Positions 22,559 through 32,918 of a stretch of 64,000 nucleotides of DNA are shown one piece after another. The stretch is from Tuctoria greenei. Its lineage: Eukaryota; Streptophyta; Magnoliopsida; Poales; Poaceae. The translations under genes and the position numbers were made by a program. The notes below the pieces were generated by a model. The model was not told where the DNA came from, did no database searches, and was given only the letters and a program-made list of their open reading frames with translations. Every line of letters starts with the position of its first letter. Position 1 is the first letter of the stretch. The stretch covers positions 98,989,178-99,053,177 of the forward strand of contig JAYESD010000011.1 in the NCBI GenBank assembly GCA_036927565.1, read 5' to 3'.

Positions 22559-24174
22559 TGAAAGTCGACTAGAGTGGGGTGAATAGGCAATAAGACCTGA
22601 AATGGCTTAATCAAACGAGATTAAATTACTGAGGTCAGACTTGTCTGGACAGGGCCGAACTAGTCCGCTCAGCACAGGGTGAAAACCTAAAAAACTTGAT
22701 TTTTACAAGTTATGTGCAGAATTTAAGTCCACTAAATATGTATACAATGTATAGTAACCTAGTGCAACTTAGATTGACAATTGTATGCAAATAGGTTACA
22801 AGATTTCAACAAGATCAAAGTGAAAAGCAATATGAACCCTAAAAGTAATTCTAGTGATTATCAAATGTAAAGCGACAAGAGAGACACAATTTATCTCATG
22901 GTTCAGCTCCACGAGGAAGCCTACATACACGTTGAGGAGTCCACACAAGGATTGGGTCTCACTTGACCCTTCTCTCACCAAGCCACCACAATGGTCGGCT
23001 TGGTTTCCACTATATCAATGGGTAATCACCAAGTTTGATTGGGGCTGATCACATGTTGAGGCTCCCACAAATCAATACAATGAGGACCACACGAAGCTCA
23101 ACTCACACAACCCATAAAACACAACACAATGTGCAAGATATCACACCGAGAGCCCAAGCGTGATGATCTTCCTTCACTCCTCCCCAAACCCTAATCTCTT
23201 CAAGATTTGGTCTTAGAGGACTAGTAGGATGAGTGGAAGGCTTTGAAAGGCTCTAGGTCACTTGTGGCGGCGCTAGGATTCAAGAGTTATCAAATAGGGG
23301 TCGGGGTCCCCTTTTTATAGGGGTCCCGGCAACTAACTGTTGCCACCAGGGCAAACCCGGACTAGTCCAGCCCTGTGCCACAGACTAGTCCGGCCTTTTG
23401 GAACCACCAACAATTTCACGTCATCGACCGACAAAACAGATGACGTGCGCGCCAACGTTTGAACTTCAAACGGCCACTGATAATACAGACTAGTACGATT
23501 CAAAACGGACTAGTCCAAAGTAGGACAGAATGGTTTGGTCCGTCCCAAAATGGACACAACTAGGTATGGTCGGACTATTCCAACCCTCTAGGGTTTTCTC
23601 TCGGTTTATCTCACTAAGTCTCAAATGTACTAGTCCGTACCACCACGGACAAGTCTGAACTTTTCCAGAGAGCTTTGGCCCGTTCCAAAATGGACAAGTC
23701 CAGTTTTCGAGGACTTAGCTCCAACTCCACTAAGGGATGAACGGACTAGTCCGTACCCATACGGACAAGTATGAATTCATCCAAAGACCTTTAGTCCATC
23801 CCAAAGCAAACTTCTCTGACTGGCCGGACTAGTTTGGCCCTGAGGCCCGGACTAGTCTGGCCTCCTTGGGTTTTTCCTCATTTTGGCTTCTCACTTAGGT
23901 TTTTCTCTCAACCACCACTTTGAGCCCTCTAGAATGATCTCAATGCACATGATACATCCACCCTCACACATGATATGGCTCACTTAAGCTCAATACCATA
24001 GAAACCCTAATTTCTACGCTTGAGCCTTTGACGCCCTTTTCAATCTTTTCTTTTTGAGGGTTTTCGTCTCATTTCAACCATTACACTTGTGCTTAAGATC
24101 AACTCAGCTCATTAGTCTCTTAATTGTCGTCATCAATCATCCAAAATCCACGGGGATGCCTAGATGCACTTTCA
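22559..24174 (-). mobile_element. Solo LTR of the TGAAAGTGCATCTAGG family, inside LINE ORF1
   Basis: On the minus strand it begins TGAAAGTGCATCTAGGCATC (24174) and ends GTCGACTTTCA (22559), giving 1,616 bp. This start is a familiar one among grass LTR families. The flanking 5-mers are ATCCT (22554-22558) and CTCCT (24175-24179), four of five bases shared, and LINE ORF1 reads across the gap. A minus-strand TATA box (CTATAAAAAGG, about 23308-23320) agrees with the orientation. No internal region is present, so it is a solo LTR or one large non-autonomous unit. It holds many CGGACTAGTCCG-like palindromes (22637-22672, 23345-23870). Confidence 0.8.
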
Positions 24175-24872
24175 CTCCTCAGCTGGCACAACAACCCTGT
24201 GACCCTAGGCTATGTATTGGTCAAATGCTTGTTCAATGAAGCCCGATCAGTGCCACGTAGTTTGGTGTTCAGACATGGCTCTATGAATGGTAGAGCACAC
24301 TCTTGGTCTTGCCCTGTGGTATTACTTTCATCTTACCACCACCCTGATGTGGTTACTAACTTCGAAGACGACATTCCTGAAAATGGTAACCCCCACCCAC
24401 TACCTGATGCTCTGGGGGAGGAACCTAACATCCAAGAGAATCCTTGGGATCAAGAAGAGCAAGAAGGGGACCCTGTATGGGATGTAGCAATAACAACATC
24501 AACTTTAGCAGGCAGACCTCCATCTGGGTTGGGCTCCCAGGCCCCAACCTGCAGCCCCTCACATTCATCAGGACCAGCAGGAGCAACAGGAGTTGCCTGC
24601 AGACAACAACAACTCCAATGGTCCGTCTTCTGGTTCTTCGGAGACTGGGATCGACCAAGTGGTGGATGATCAGCTTGACAGTTCTAAGTATCCCCTACAC
24701 TTCTTCAACCCGGATGATGTGGCGTAGCGGCCAGATTGGTTACCCTCATTTGACACACTAGCCTTCAGATGCCTACTTGCTACCTCTTTCCCTCAGATCA
24801 TTGGTGCCCGGTGGAACTCTACCCCATTAATGCAAGGCACTGGCCCCTCTTTGACAGAGGTCCTAACTGACA

Positions 24873-25014
24873 GAGGTTTTGGTTCAAACCTGCTGGAGGA
24901 TCAAGGCACTCTCAAGCACACTGTCAAAGAATTGGCTGCTGGTGAGGTTTTGGTTCAAACCTGCCGGAGGATCAAGGCACTCTCAAGCACACTGTCAAAG
25001 AATTGGCTGCTGGT
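24873..25014 (+). repeat. 71 bp tandem duplication in LINE ORF1
   Basis: Two copies of a unit starting GAGGTTTTGGTTCAAACCTG, at 24873 and 24944, are nearly identical (one visible difference, CTGG versus CCGG). It is younger than the 185 bp duplication by that measure. A length of 71 is not a multiple of three, so it also shifts the frame. Confidence 0.85.
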
Positions 25015-25800
25015 GCATCCCCTGAGGAGGGACTAAGGAGGAACTTCCCCTCGAAGAACACTTCTATCAAGTCTAAGCATATCGGTATTGTGTATACCAG
25101 GCGGTTCAAGAATCCCCTTCGGGCTTGCAGGCTATATCCCAAGAGAACTTCCATCACAGTCCTTAGATCAAGGCCAAGTGGGCTGGTCACAAGCAAGTAT
25201 CTGAGGGTTGTGGTAATGATAAAGACAAGAACAGTAACAAGAAGAAGGTCAGATATGCATTAGCCACGGAGTTTGATGTTACTGAATCGCCTTCCTCACT
25301 GTTTTTGGGACCCATTAAGTTCCCCTCTATGGAAGAACTAGCTGAGGGGGAGGGGCCCTACTCGGAGATCCCAGTGAAAGAGATTGATGATGTTGTTATG
25401 TCGTGCGGAGTATCACCTGAGGTGGTACACCAGAAACTACTCTCAGCTGACGGCAACTGCGAGGGTAGTCGGAACCAATATATCAATTAGATATGGGATC
25501 GGAAGGAACAATTGCGGAGGTTCTAGTTCTTTGCTGGTGGTGTTGGTCCTTGGTAGTATTTTGTCATAGGTTGGAACATCTTCTTTTGTCCACCGGGAGA
25601 CCTTCTGGCCCTAGTCTAGTCATGAATGTCTGTCTCTTAGATCTTAGACTCTTGTTATGGTACTATCGATCGCTCTTCGCGGGTGGTGTTTTAATCCCTC
25701 TACTGGAATCTTGGATTATGCCATTTTATTTTGTGAACTTCTTTGCTACTGACGTGAAGTCTCTGGTAGCATTTTGTCTCTTGATCTATTTTGGTTTCCT

Positions 25801-28800
25801 ATGGCGAACAACAACAGACAGATCAATATGCTGAACTGGAATATTCGAGGTATTAATGATTCAGCCAAACAACAAGCAGTACGAGCTAAATTGGAGGAAA
25901 GCAACTGCTTGGTTTACTGTATCCAAGAGACAAAGAAAGAGTCTTTTGATCCTGCCTTCATTAAGAAAATTGCTGCTAAACAATTTAATAAGTTTGCATT
26001 CGTTCCCTCTTTGGGAGTGTCAGGGGGCATTCTGTTGGGCTACAATGAAGGCTTCCTCAAAGGCACGGTGATCCAGGTTCTCCAATTTGATATCACAGTT
26101 CAATTCACTTCTTCATCAGATGGAAAGAAATGGAAATTGACCACGGTCTGCCCTTGCTCGGGTCAGCTGAGGTTGGATTTCATGACTTGGCTCAATCAGT
26201 TGATCATCCCGGAAGACGAACTATGGATGTTCATAGGGGACTTCAACTTTTATAGATCCCATGAAGACAGAAACCGGGAAGGTACTAACACCTCGGACAT
26301 GATCTTTTCTAGTACATGGATACATTCCCAAAGCCTAGTGGAAATACCTTTGAAGGGAAGATGATTTACCTGGAGCAACATGCAGGATGATCCCTTACTT
26401 GAGCTGTTGGATTGGTGCTTTACAACTTTACAATGGTCGGTTTCCTTCCCCAACACCCTTTTCTCCCCATTGGCGAAAACTACTTCGGATCATATACCAT
26501 GTGTTGCACAAATTGGCACCTGCATCCCAAAGGCAGGGATTTTCTGTTTTGAGAATTATTGGATAAGGCATGATGATTTTTTGGTCGTGGTCTGCTCAGT
26601 CTGGATGAGGGAACAGAAGGAAACGGATAACATCAAAAGATTGGGAGCCAAACTCAAGCTGTTATGACGTGTGCGAAAAAACTGGAGTAAAGGCAAAAAC
26701 AGATGGGCTCACATGTTGAGTCAATCCAACAAAGCCCTTATGATTTTGGACAAGTTAGAGGAAGGACGACCTCTATTCGCCCAAGAAAATGCACTTAGAA
26801 GAATCCTAGAGGATCATGTTTGCAGACTCTTACAAGAACAAAATGATTATTAGAAGCAATGGTATACAATACATTGGACTAGATTGGGCAACGAACCTAC
26901 CAGATTCTTTCATGCAGCAGCCACTGAGCGGTATAGAAGAAACAACATATCTTCATTATTACCGGAGGAAGTCAGAGAAATTTTTTAGCATGAGGAAAAG
27001 GTTGCGTATATTTGGAACAGCTTCAAAGCATGCATGGGAACCTCTAACACAGTGCAAATGTGGCCAGTACTCCAGGATCCTTATCCCCACAGTCAGAGGC
27101 TATCCTATCTGGTTGAGCAATTCTCGAACAAAGAAATTGAAGAAACACTCAAGGAGATGCCCAGTGAAAAGGTACCTGGTCCGGATGGATTCAACACAAA
27201 TTTTTTCAAACATTGCTGGCTAATTGTTAAACCTGATGTGCTGAAAATTTGTGAGGATTTCTTCCATTGTCGAACCAGCCTTGGCCCAATCAATGGGTCA
27301 CTAATTACGCTAGTATTGAAGGTTCCATCCCCTACAGTTCTGAAGGACTATTGACCGATCTCTATGATCAATACGATGGTGAAACTTTTCACCAAAGTAA
27401 TGTCCAAAAGACTCCAAAAAGGTATTTTCCAGCTCATCCACAAAAACCAAGATGGTTTCATCAAAGACAGATCTATTCAAGATTGACTGGCATGGTCATA
27501 CGAATATATTCACCAATGTAAGCACTCAAAAAAGGGTTTGGTTGTACTTAAGCTGGACTTTGAGAAAGCCTTTCACACCATGGAACATGAAGAGATATTT
27601 CTCTCAATGCAGAAAGATGGATTTTATGGTGCAAAGATTTACTCTCCTCGGCCACATCCTCAATCCTCCTCAATGGTACTCCTGGTAAACCTTTTCACTG
27701 TAAAAGAGGAGTTAGGCAAGGTGATCCCCTATCTCCACCCCTGTTCGTTTTGGCAGCAGAAGTCCTACAACATATGTGCAATTGGGCATCTTCAGTTGGT
27801 CTGCTGTCTCTACCCCTTATTGGGAAAGGTACAACTGACTTTCCAGTGGTACAATACGCGTACGACACTATCCTCATCCTACAAGCCTCTCAGAAAGAAC
27901 TATTCTTTCTCAAGTCACTGCTACATTCATTCGGGGAAGCTACGGGTCTGAGAGTTAATTACCATAAATCATTCAGCATGCCCATTAATGTTGTGATAGA
28001 TGAATTCCCCATTCTTGCAGGCACACTGGGTTGTCAATTGGGCTCTTTTCCATTCGCATATCTTGACCTTCCTATGATCCCCACGAGACCGAGAGTTCAA
28101 GACTTTGAATATTTGATCCTGGGCATTGAAAGGAAAATTTCAGCAAGTGCGACCTGGCTCTCCATGGCGGGAAGGTGCGCACTAGTCAACTCAATTATCT
28201 CATCCACCCCAATTTATTCAATGTGCTCACTAAAGATCAGGCCAACAATTCTTAATAGACTAGATCAGATTAGAAGAATCTTACTCTTGAGGGGTTCTGA
28301 TATAGCAGGGCGAGGACATCCATTGGTGGCATAGGGTGGGGTAACAGTGCCCACCCTGAAGGGGGGATTAGGGCTCAAATGCTTAACCCGAATGAACACA
28401 ACCTATTACAAAAAGTTTTATATAAGGCTTACAACAAAATGGACATCCCTTGGGTTCAACTTGTTTGGTCATCCTATGGAACCAATGGTCAACCCCTACA
28501 TGCTCAAGACAAATGATCTTTTTTGTGGAAGGATGTAATGTCCCTTTGGAATATGTTCACAGAAAGAATGAAGAATAGATTTGGCCAAGGAGACACAGTA
28601 CTGCTATGGACGGATAAGTGGGAAGGTCAAGAAGCTCTAAGCACAAAATTCAGTTGCTTATAGTCCTTTGCAAAACATCAAGACATTTCAATAGCAAATT
28701 TCCTGGCTAGTCAAAACATTACACAAATCTTTTGCACACCAGTTTCAGTGGAGGCGCTACAGAAATTAGGAACTCTACATTCAATGATTCTCAGGAGAAG

Positions 28801-29390
28801 GGACCCGAGCCTACTAAGGGATAATTGATCAGAATCCGACAAAGGAGTCAGCTTCCACTCGTCACTTGTATACAACTCCTACAGACTCATCACTCCTCCT
28901 AGTCCCCTTATCTGGATTTGGAAGTCTAAAGACACAAGAAAATTGAAGATCTTCACTTGGCTCCTCTGCCTAGATCGTCTCAACTATAGGAATCTTCTTC
29001 GCAGAAAAAATTTCCATATCGAGGATGAGGACTACTCCTGTGTCCTATGTGATCAAGGGGTGGAGGAATAAACGTACCATCTTTTCTTCCAATGCCAGTT
29101 CAGCTCTTCCTGCTGGCAAATGCTCAACATTCACTGGAATCATAATCTGACCTTTTTTGAAACTCTCCGAGAAGCCCATAACAATTGGCAGTTGCCTGGC
29201 TTTATGGAGGTCTTCTCTATTGCAGCTTGGAAGCTATGGATAGGCAGAAACGGGAAAATCTTCAAAGGAGAAACTTCGTCGATCAGTTCCTGGAAGCGAA
29301 GATTTTGTGCAACCCTTAATGGCCATAGCTGTAGATCGATTTAAATTCCAACAAAAGAAGACTCTTTTAAATTGGGCTCTAACATTGTAA
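25801..29390 (+). pseudogene. LINE ORF2: endonuclease, reverse transcriptase and zinc-binding domain, remnant
   Basis: The ATG at 25801 opens directly into an APE-like endonuclease: LNWNIRGIN, QETKKE, GDFNFYRS and SDHIP (to about 26500), with a stop at 26362. RT follows from about 27090: EMPSEKVPGPDGFNTNFFK, a broken PI block at 27350, then the DGFIKDRSIQDC block in another frame, LKLDFEKAFHTMEHEEI, GVRQGDPLSPPLFVLAAE (frame-shifted) and YAYD (about 27858). Family members carry the catalytic pair YADD here, so this copy lost an aspartate. The C-terminus has a zinc-binding RT module (CVLCDQGVEE, HLFFQCQFSSSCW, about 29040-29120). The last frame ends at 29388-29390. At least seven frame breaks are visible. 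Confidence 0.88.
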
Positions 29391-29554
29391 TACTTTCTTA
29401 GAAGAATTCTCTCATCACAGGAAGAACTCATCTAAGATAGTGATTTTTCATTGTACTATTTGGTCCACTTTTGGGCCCGTTGTTTTTACCTTAATAAAAT
29501 ATGCAGGAGGGGCTTCCCCTGCTGTGTTTCTGATAAAAAAACATTTGATACGGC

Positions 29555-29819
29555 TAAAGTTTTTGTGGGATTTGATTGGATACCACGCTCGAAGCCTCCT
29601 TCTCTGGCCAGAGGCAATCTAACTCATTGAGGCTTCGTTTGGATAGGCGAGGATCCACGAGGATATCGGTTGAATCTCGGCCTTCCATTGAATGATATCC
29701 TCATCGGGGAAATTCACACATGTATTCTACAAAATGCATTTGGCAACAGCGTGGAAGGGAAATCTACCAACTCGATCCATGCCAATCCGCGTGGGAAACC
29801 AACCACTCCACTGCAGGAG
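29555..29819. other. Unassigned flank between LINE and MULE-A
   Basis: About 265 bp with no credible ORF and no complete element. It contains the phrase GAGGCTTCGTTTGGATAGG (about 29630-29648), of a type often seen at the ends of grass DNA transposons, but no matching inverted terminus is seen. Confidence 0.35.
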
Positions 29820-30003
29820 AGACAATTGGAATTTTGCTATCGCCAACAGTGGGTTTCGCTAAAATACTATCTTCAACATGTAACACACCCAAATATCATT
29901 ATAATGGAGTCACAATTGCTCTTTTACTATTGAGACATGATTTCGCCTCTACTTAACTTTTTAACAGCAACACACTCATAAATTGACCAAACTACCCTAG
30001 TTT
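29820..30003 (+). repeat. Left TIR of MULE-A
   Basis: Inverted partner of 31866-32050. The outer ~130 bp (to about 29951) are close to 90% identical by eye. The inner part, around ACCAAACTACCCTA, is weaker. Confidence 0.85.
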
Positions 30004-30361
30004 TATTTAAAAATACAATAAATTAACAAAAAATCATAAAAAATCAGAAAAAGTGAAAAAAATATAAACACGGATTAAAAATTAACAGAAAATTATAAAA
30101 ATAAAGAATAAGTAATAAAATATATTAAAACACAATAAAAATCATAAAAATCAGAAATAAGTTAAAAATCTAAAAAAACAATATACAGAAAATACAAATA
30201 ATTTTGGAAAAATGTTTATAACTTCAAAAAAACAAAAAAATCCAGAAATAGAAAAATGTACAGTTTTAGAAAAAAAAATCATAATATAGAAAAATGCAAA
30301 GAAAAATATAAAAAAAATTTGGAAAAAAAATATATTTATAAATTGATCATATAAACAATAA

Positions 30362-30615
30362 TTTTGACATGCATATGTCATACATAAAAATATTCACATG
30401 ACAAAGTTCACACATAGAAATATTCACATATCACACATAAAAATATTCACATAGCACAAAATAAAAGCTCACATGTCACATGTCATACATCAAAATGTTC
30501 ACATAACACAAAATAAAACTCATATGTCATATGTCATACATCAAAATGTTCACATAGCACAAAATAAAGCTCACATGCCATACATCAAAATGTTCACATA
30601 TGACAAGTCATGCAC
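30362..30615. repeat. Imperfect tandem array, ~58 bp unit
   Basis: Roughly four copies of a unit containing CATACATCAAAATGTTCACA and CACAAAATAAA(A)GCTCACATG lie in AT-rich sequence at the 3' side of the MULE-A transposase fragment. Earlier copies (30370-30450) are more diverged. Confidence 0.8.
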
Positions 30616-31023
30616 AAAATAACATCGCTCATATTTTTTCTTATTTGTTGCATCAATGCCTAACTCAAATTCTTTCTTTATGGCACAATGTCGCATAGCC
30701 AACCTAAATTTATTCATTGAAGGATATAAGCTGCCAAGTTTCATCTCAGGATTATTCTTGTCATACACAATTGTCCTCTCTTCTGGTATGTCATCATTGA
30801 CTGGAATATCAACACCTTGAATATCAAATTCATTCATGGCTCTTGTGGTATTTGTAGCATTCTCCTTCACTTTTTCCGCTGCCATCTCATCTTCACGCCT
30901 CAATCCCAAAATACCATACATATGATCTTCACAAGCAACTTCAATTATATCTTCATCATCTTGCCATTCCTCAATAATTTGTAATGAATCCCAATCAACA
31001 ATTTGTTGTGGTGATAAAGACAA
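30571..31023 (-). pseudogene. MURA-type transposase, N-terminal fragment (DBD_Tnp_Mut)
   Basis: A 150-codon frame from MSLSPQQIVDW at 31023. Residues ~88-135 carry the plant MuDR DNA-binding pattern: NPEMKLGSLYPSMNKFRLAM, then HCAIKKEFELG and KKKYERC. The acidic stretch before it (EEWQDDEDIIEV) is also usual. The MULE catalytic domain and SWIM finger are missing: the frame ends at 30571 inside tandem repeats. The fragment is therefore at most a DNA-binding remnant. A GC-rich leader (31258-31853) precedes it within the element, and the stretch between (31024-31257) looks like intron or leader. Confidence 0.75.
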
Positions 31024-31257
31024 CCTACACGGTTATTTTAAAAATATACTTATTGTGGGTAGGATAACAACAACATAAGCACAATAACCACTAGAACATA
31101 AACAACGTACATTGCATTATCACCAAAACCTTGCCCGTGCTCTATGCTAACATCCCCACCTTGCAAGCTAATCATGCCAAGTGAATTCTGCAGAAGAAAG
31201 TCAATGATTGTTAAAAATATAGACATCAGAAATATAGATAAAAGAGAATAAGAATAA

Positions 31258-31853
31258 TTAAATTAACAAGAAGAAAAAAATTACCTGAGCGGGAGCCTCT
31301 GCTCCCGTGGAGATGGCACTGGCGCCGGCTTCAGCCACCGCAGAGGGATGGTCGGGCGGCACCAACATTGTCGTGCGGGCGGCCGTGAAGGGATGGTCGA
31401 ACGGCGAGAGGCTAGACGACGGTAGGTGTACTGGTGATCTCAGGATGCTTACCAACAACTCACGTGACGAGGACTCGGCCCGCCATGGCGACAAGGCCTC
31501 CATGGCGTCGGTTTGACATCCGCCGACTGGAACTTGCATCGGTCGACGCGAAGGCGAGCGGGGCGGCGAAATGGCGGGCGGGACTGGGTAGTGGGCGCTG
31601 ACTGGGACTGGCGGCTGGGTGGCAGGTGGCTGGTGGGCGGCGAGTGGCCTAGCGTTGAACTGCATCGGTTCGACGGGGCGCGCGGCGGGTCGTGGCGGCG
31701 GGCGGGACTGGGTGGCCGGCGGCGAGTGGGACTGGCGGTGGGGTGGCAGTCGGCGGGTTGGTGGGGCAGCGGCGGCGGCGGGGTGGCGGGTGGCCGGTGA
31801 GCGGAGAGCAGCGAGTGGCCATCAGGGTTGGGAGAGAGGCGTCGGAAGCACAA
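31258..31853 (-). other. GC-rich leader or captured segment in MULE-A
   Basis: Minus-strand frames here are long (up to 135 codons) but dominated by Pro, Ala, Ser and Arg, as expected of GC-rich DNA. I recognise no domain. It may be the 5' exon or leader of the transposase gene, or a captured host fragment. The sharp change in base composition from the AT-rich rest of the element favours capture, but this is inference. Confidence 0.35.
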
Positions 31854-31865
31854 GTGTGGAAAATT

Positions 31866-32050
31866 TTGATTAAGGGTAGTTAGTCTTTTTGGAAATGTTT
31901 TAGCATTAACAGATTAATTAGAGATGAAATCATGTCTCAATAGTAAAGGAGCAATTGTGACTCCATTATAATGGTATTTGGGCGTGTTACATATTGGAGA
32001 TAACATTTTAGCGAAACCCACTGTTGGCGATAGCAAAATTCCAATTGTCT
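31866..32050 (-). repeat. Right TIR of MULE-A
   Basis: Inverted partner of 29820-30003; ends CCAATTGTCT at 32050. Confidence 0.85.
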
Positions 32051-32059
32051 GATGGGAAC

Positions 32060-32918
32060 ACTCTCACTCCCTCTCTCTCTCGGAGAAGGTGGAGGCGGCA
32101 CACAGGTTAGGCCCTTCCGCCACCCTCTCCTTCCATCACTTCTCCTCCCTCTCCTTCCCATCCTGCTCCTCCCTCTCCTCCCCATCCTGCTCCTCCCTCT
32201 CCTCTGACTCCCTTTCCTGTTTCTCCCTCTGCTCCGAATCTCTTTCCTGCTAGGGTTTTAATTTCAAATCATTCTTCTTTGCATGCTAGATCCGTGGAAA
32301 TCAACCTCGCTGGTGACCCAGTGGCGTTTCACCTATCAACAAAAACTCATGATCGACTGGTATGTTTCTTCCTCCCTTCTCCCCCTGGTACTTCCCTCTC
32401 CCTTCCCCTCGTCGTGTTAATCAGATGTATTATTTGATTTATGCTGTTGTGTTTCATCAGATGTATTCTTTGATTTCTGCTGCCCCCACCTTTTATGCTC
32501 TAGCAAAAATCTATTTACACGGGAACAACTGTTGTGCAATCTGGTATTTTGTGCAAGCATGCAATCTCTACTTTCTAACTGTTCTCTACCAATCTAAGGG
32601 TGCTGCACTCGGGGTTCTTTTTCCATATTATCAGCAGCAACAAGGTGGAAGGATTTAAGTGCTAAAAGTGCAGCACCCTTAGATCGGTAGGGAATGGTTA
32701 GGATGTGAAGATTGCATGCTTGCACAAAATACCAGATTGTATAGCAGTTGTTCCCCTATTTACACAGTATGTTTGTTAGCTAACAATGTCTTGCTTTCGA
32801 GGTCTTATGTTAACCGTAGCATGCTTCTGAAATTGCTCTTTTCGTGATACTTTTGCGCAAGCTAATGTTGTGTCCAATAAAATGCAGGTAGTGCTCATGA
32901 TGTCGATTCAGTCATCAG
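32060..32918 (+). pseudogene. Possible 5' end of an unrecognised host gene (two exons)
   Basis: A CT-rich stretch like a plant 5' UTR (32060-32250) leads to an ATG at 32283 and a 26-codon reading, MLDPWKSTSLVTQWRFTYQQ and onward. It stops at a canonical donor, ACTG|GTATGT, at 32359/32360. A short second exon is possible at 32892-32918 (acceptor TAG|TGC, donor CAG|GTAAT), in frame with the first. I do not recognise the product, and I find no convincing third exon before 34490. The intron holds the foldback element at 32521-32755. It may be a truncated gene, a fragment carried by a transposon, or chance. Confidence 0.3.
32521..32755. mobile_element. Foldback MITE with 10 bp target duplication (MULE type)
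   Basis: A 235 bp element starts GGGAACAACTG and ends CAGTTGTTCCC. Its two arms (32521-32609 and 32667-32755) are inverted copies over nearly 90 bp (about 84% identity by eye), separated by a ~57 bp loop. A perfect direct repeat CTATTTACAC flanks it (32511-32520 and 32756-32765). A 9-11 bp duplication with long TIRs points to Mutator-type transposition. If transcribed it would form one long hairpin, so a small-RNA source is possible. Confidence 0.85.

Larger units (their letters stand above)
20690..25490 (+). pseudogene. LINE ORF1 (nucleic-acid-binding protein) remnant, split by a solo LTR
   Basis: ORF1 of plant LINEs is the RNA-binding partner of ORF2. The N-terminal part (about 20700-21340) has the F-x-V-A-x-N-V-G-L-M-V-H pattern of a DUF4283-like domain, present twice because of a 185 bp tandem duplication. 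Two CCHC zinc knuckles follow at about 21705-21815: CFRCLSPLHLIKDC and CRYCFKYGHKERSC, with all eight ligands present. A C-terminal region continues to FGKIL at 22558, where the solo LTR cuts in. After it the frame resumes at WHNNPVTLGYVLVKCLF (about 24182) and runs to a stop at 25488-25490. A 71 bp tandem duplication lies at 24873-25014. Confidence 0.75.
20456..29540 (+). mobile_element. Degenerate full-length plant LINE (L1-type)
   Basis: A non-LTR element with a CT-rich 5' region (about 20456-20690), ORF1 (about 20690-25490, interrupted by a solo LTR at 22559-24174), ORF2 (25801 to about 29390), and a 3' tail ending CTGATAAAAAAA at 29540. An imperfect direct repeat flanks it: ACATCTGATATGGC at 20442-20455 and ACATTTGATACGGC at 29541-29554 (12 of 14 match). 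That is consistent with an aged LINE target duplication. Two internal tandem duplications and many stops show it is dead. Confidence 0.85.
29820..32050 (-). mobile_element. 2.2 kb deletion-derivative MULE (MULE-A)
   Basis: Long terminal inverted repeats start AGACAATTGGAATTTTGCTA at 29820 and close at 32050. The first ~130 bp match closely and weaker similarity runs to about 185 bp. Between them lie an AT-rich stretch, a tandem array (30362-30615), a MURA N-terminal fragment (30571-31023, minus strand) and a GC-rich minus-strand leader (31258-31853). Long TIRs plus a Mutator DNA-binding domain make it a MULE that lost the catalytic half of its transposase. I see no matching 9 bp target duplication (CTGCAGGAG left, GATGGGAAC right). 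Confidence 0.85.

Noticed and set aside
31449..31853. Long GC-rich ORFs on both strands
   Set aside because: Frames are open in several phases at once because of GC content; residue use is Pro/Ala/Arg-biased. Kept only as an unassigned leader.
32521..32755. microRNA precursor
   Set aside because: The arms are nearly complementary over ~90 bp and flanked by a perfect direct repeat, which is the mark of a MITE insertion. No known mature miRNA was recognised.
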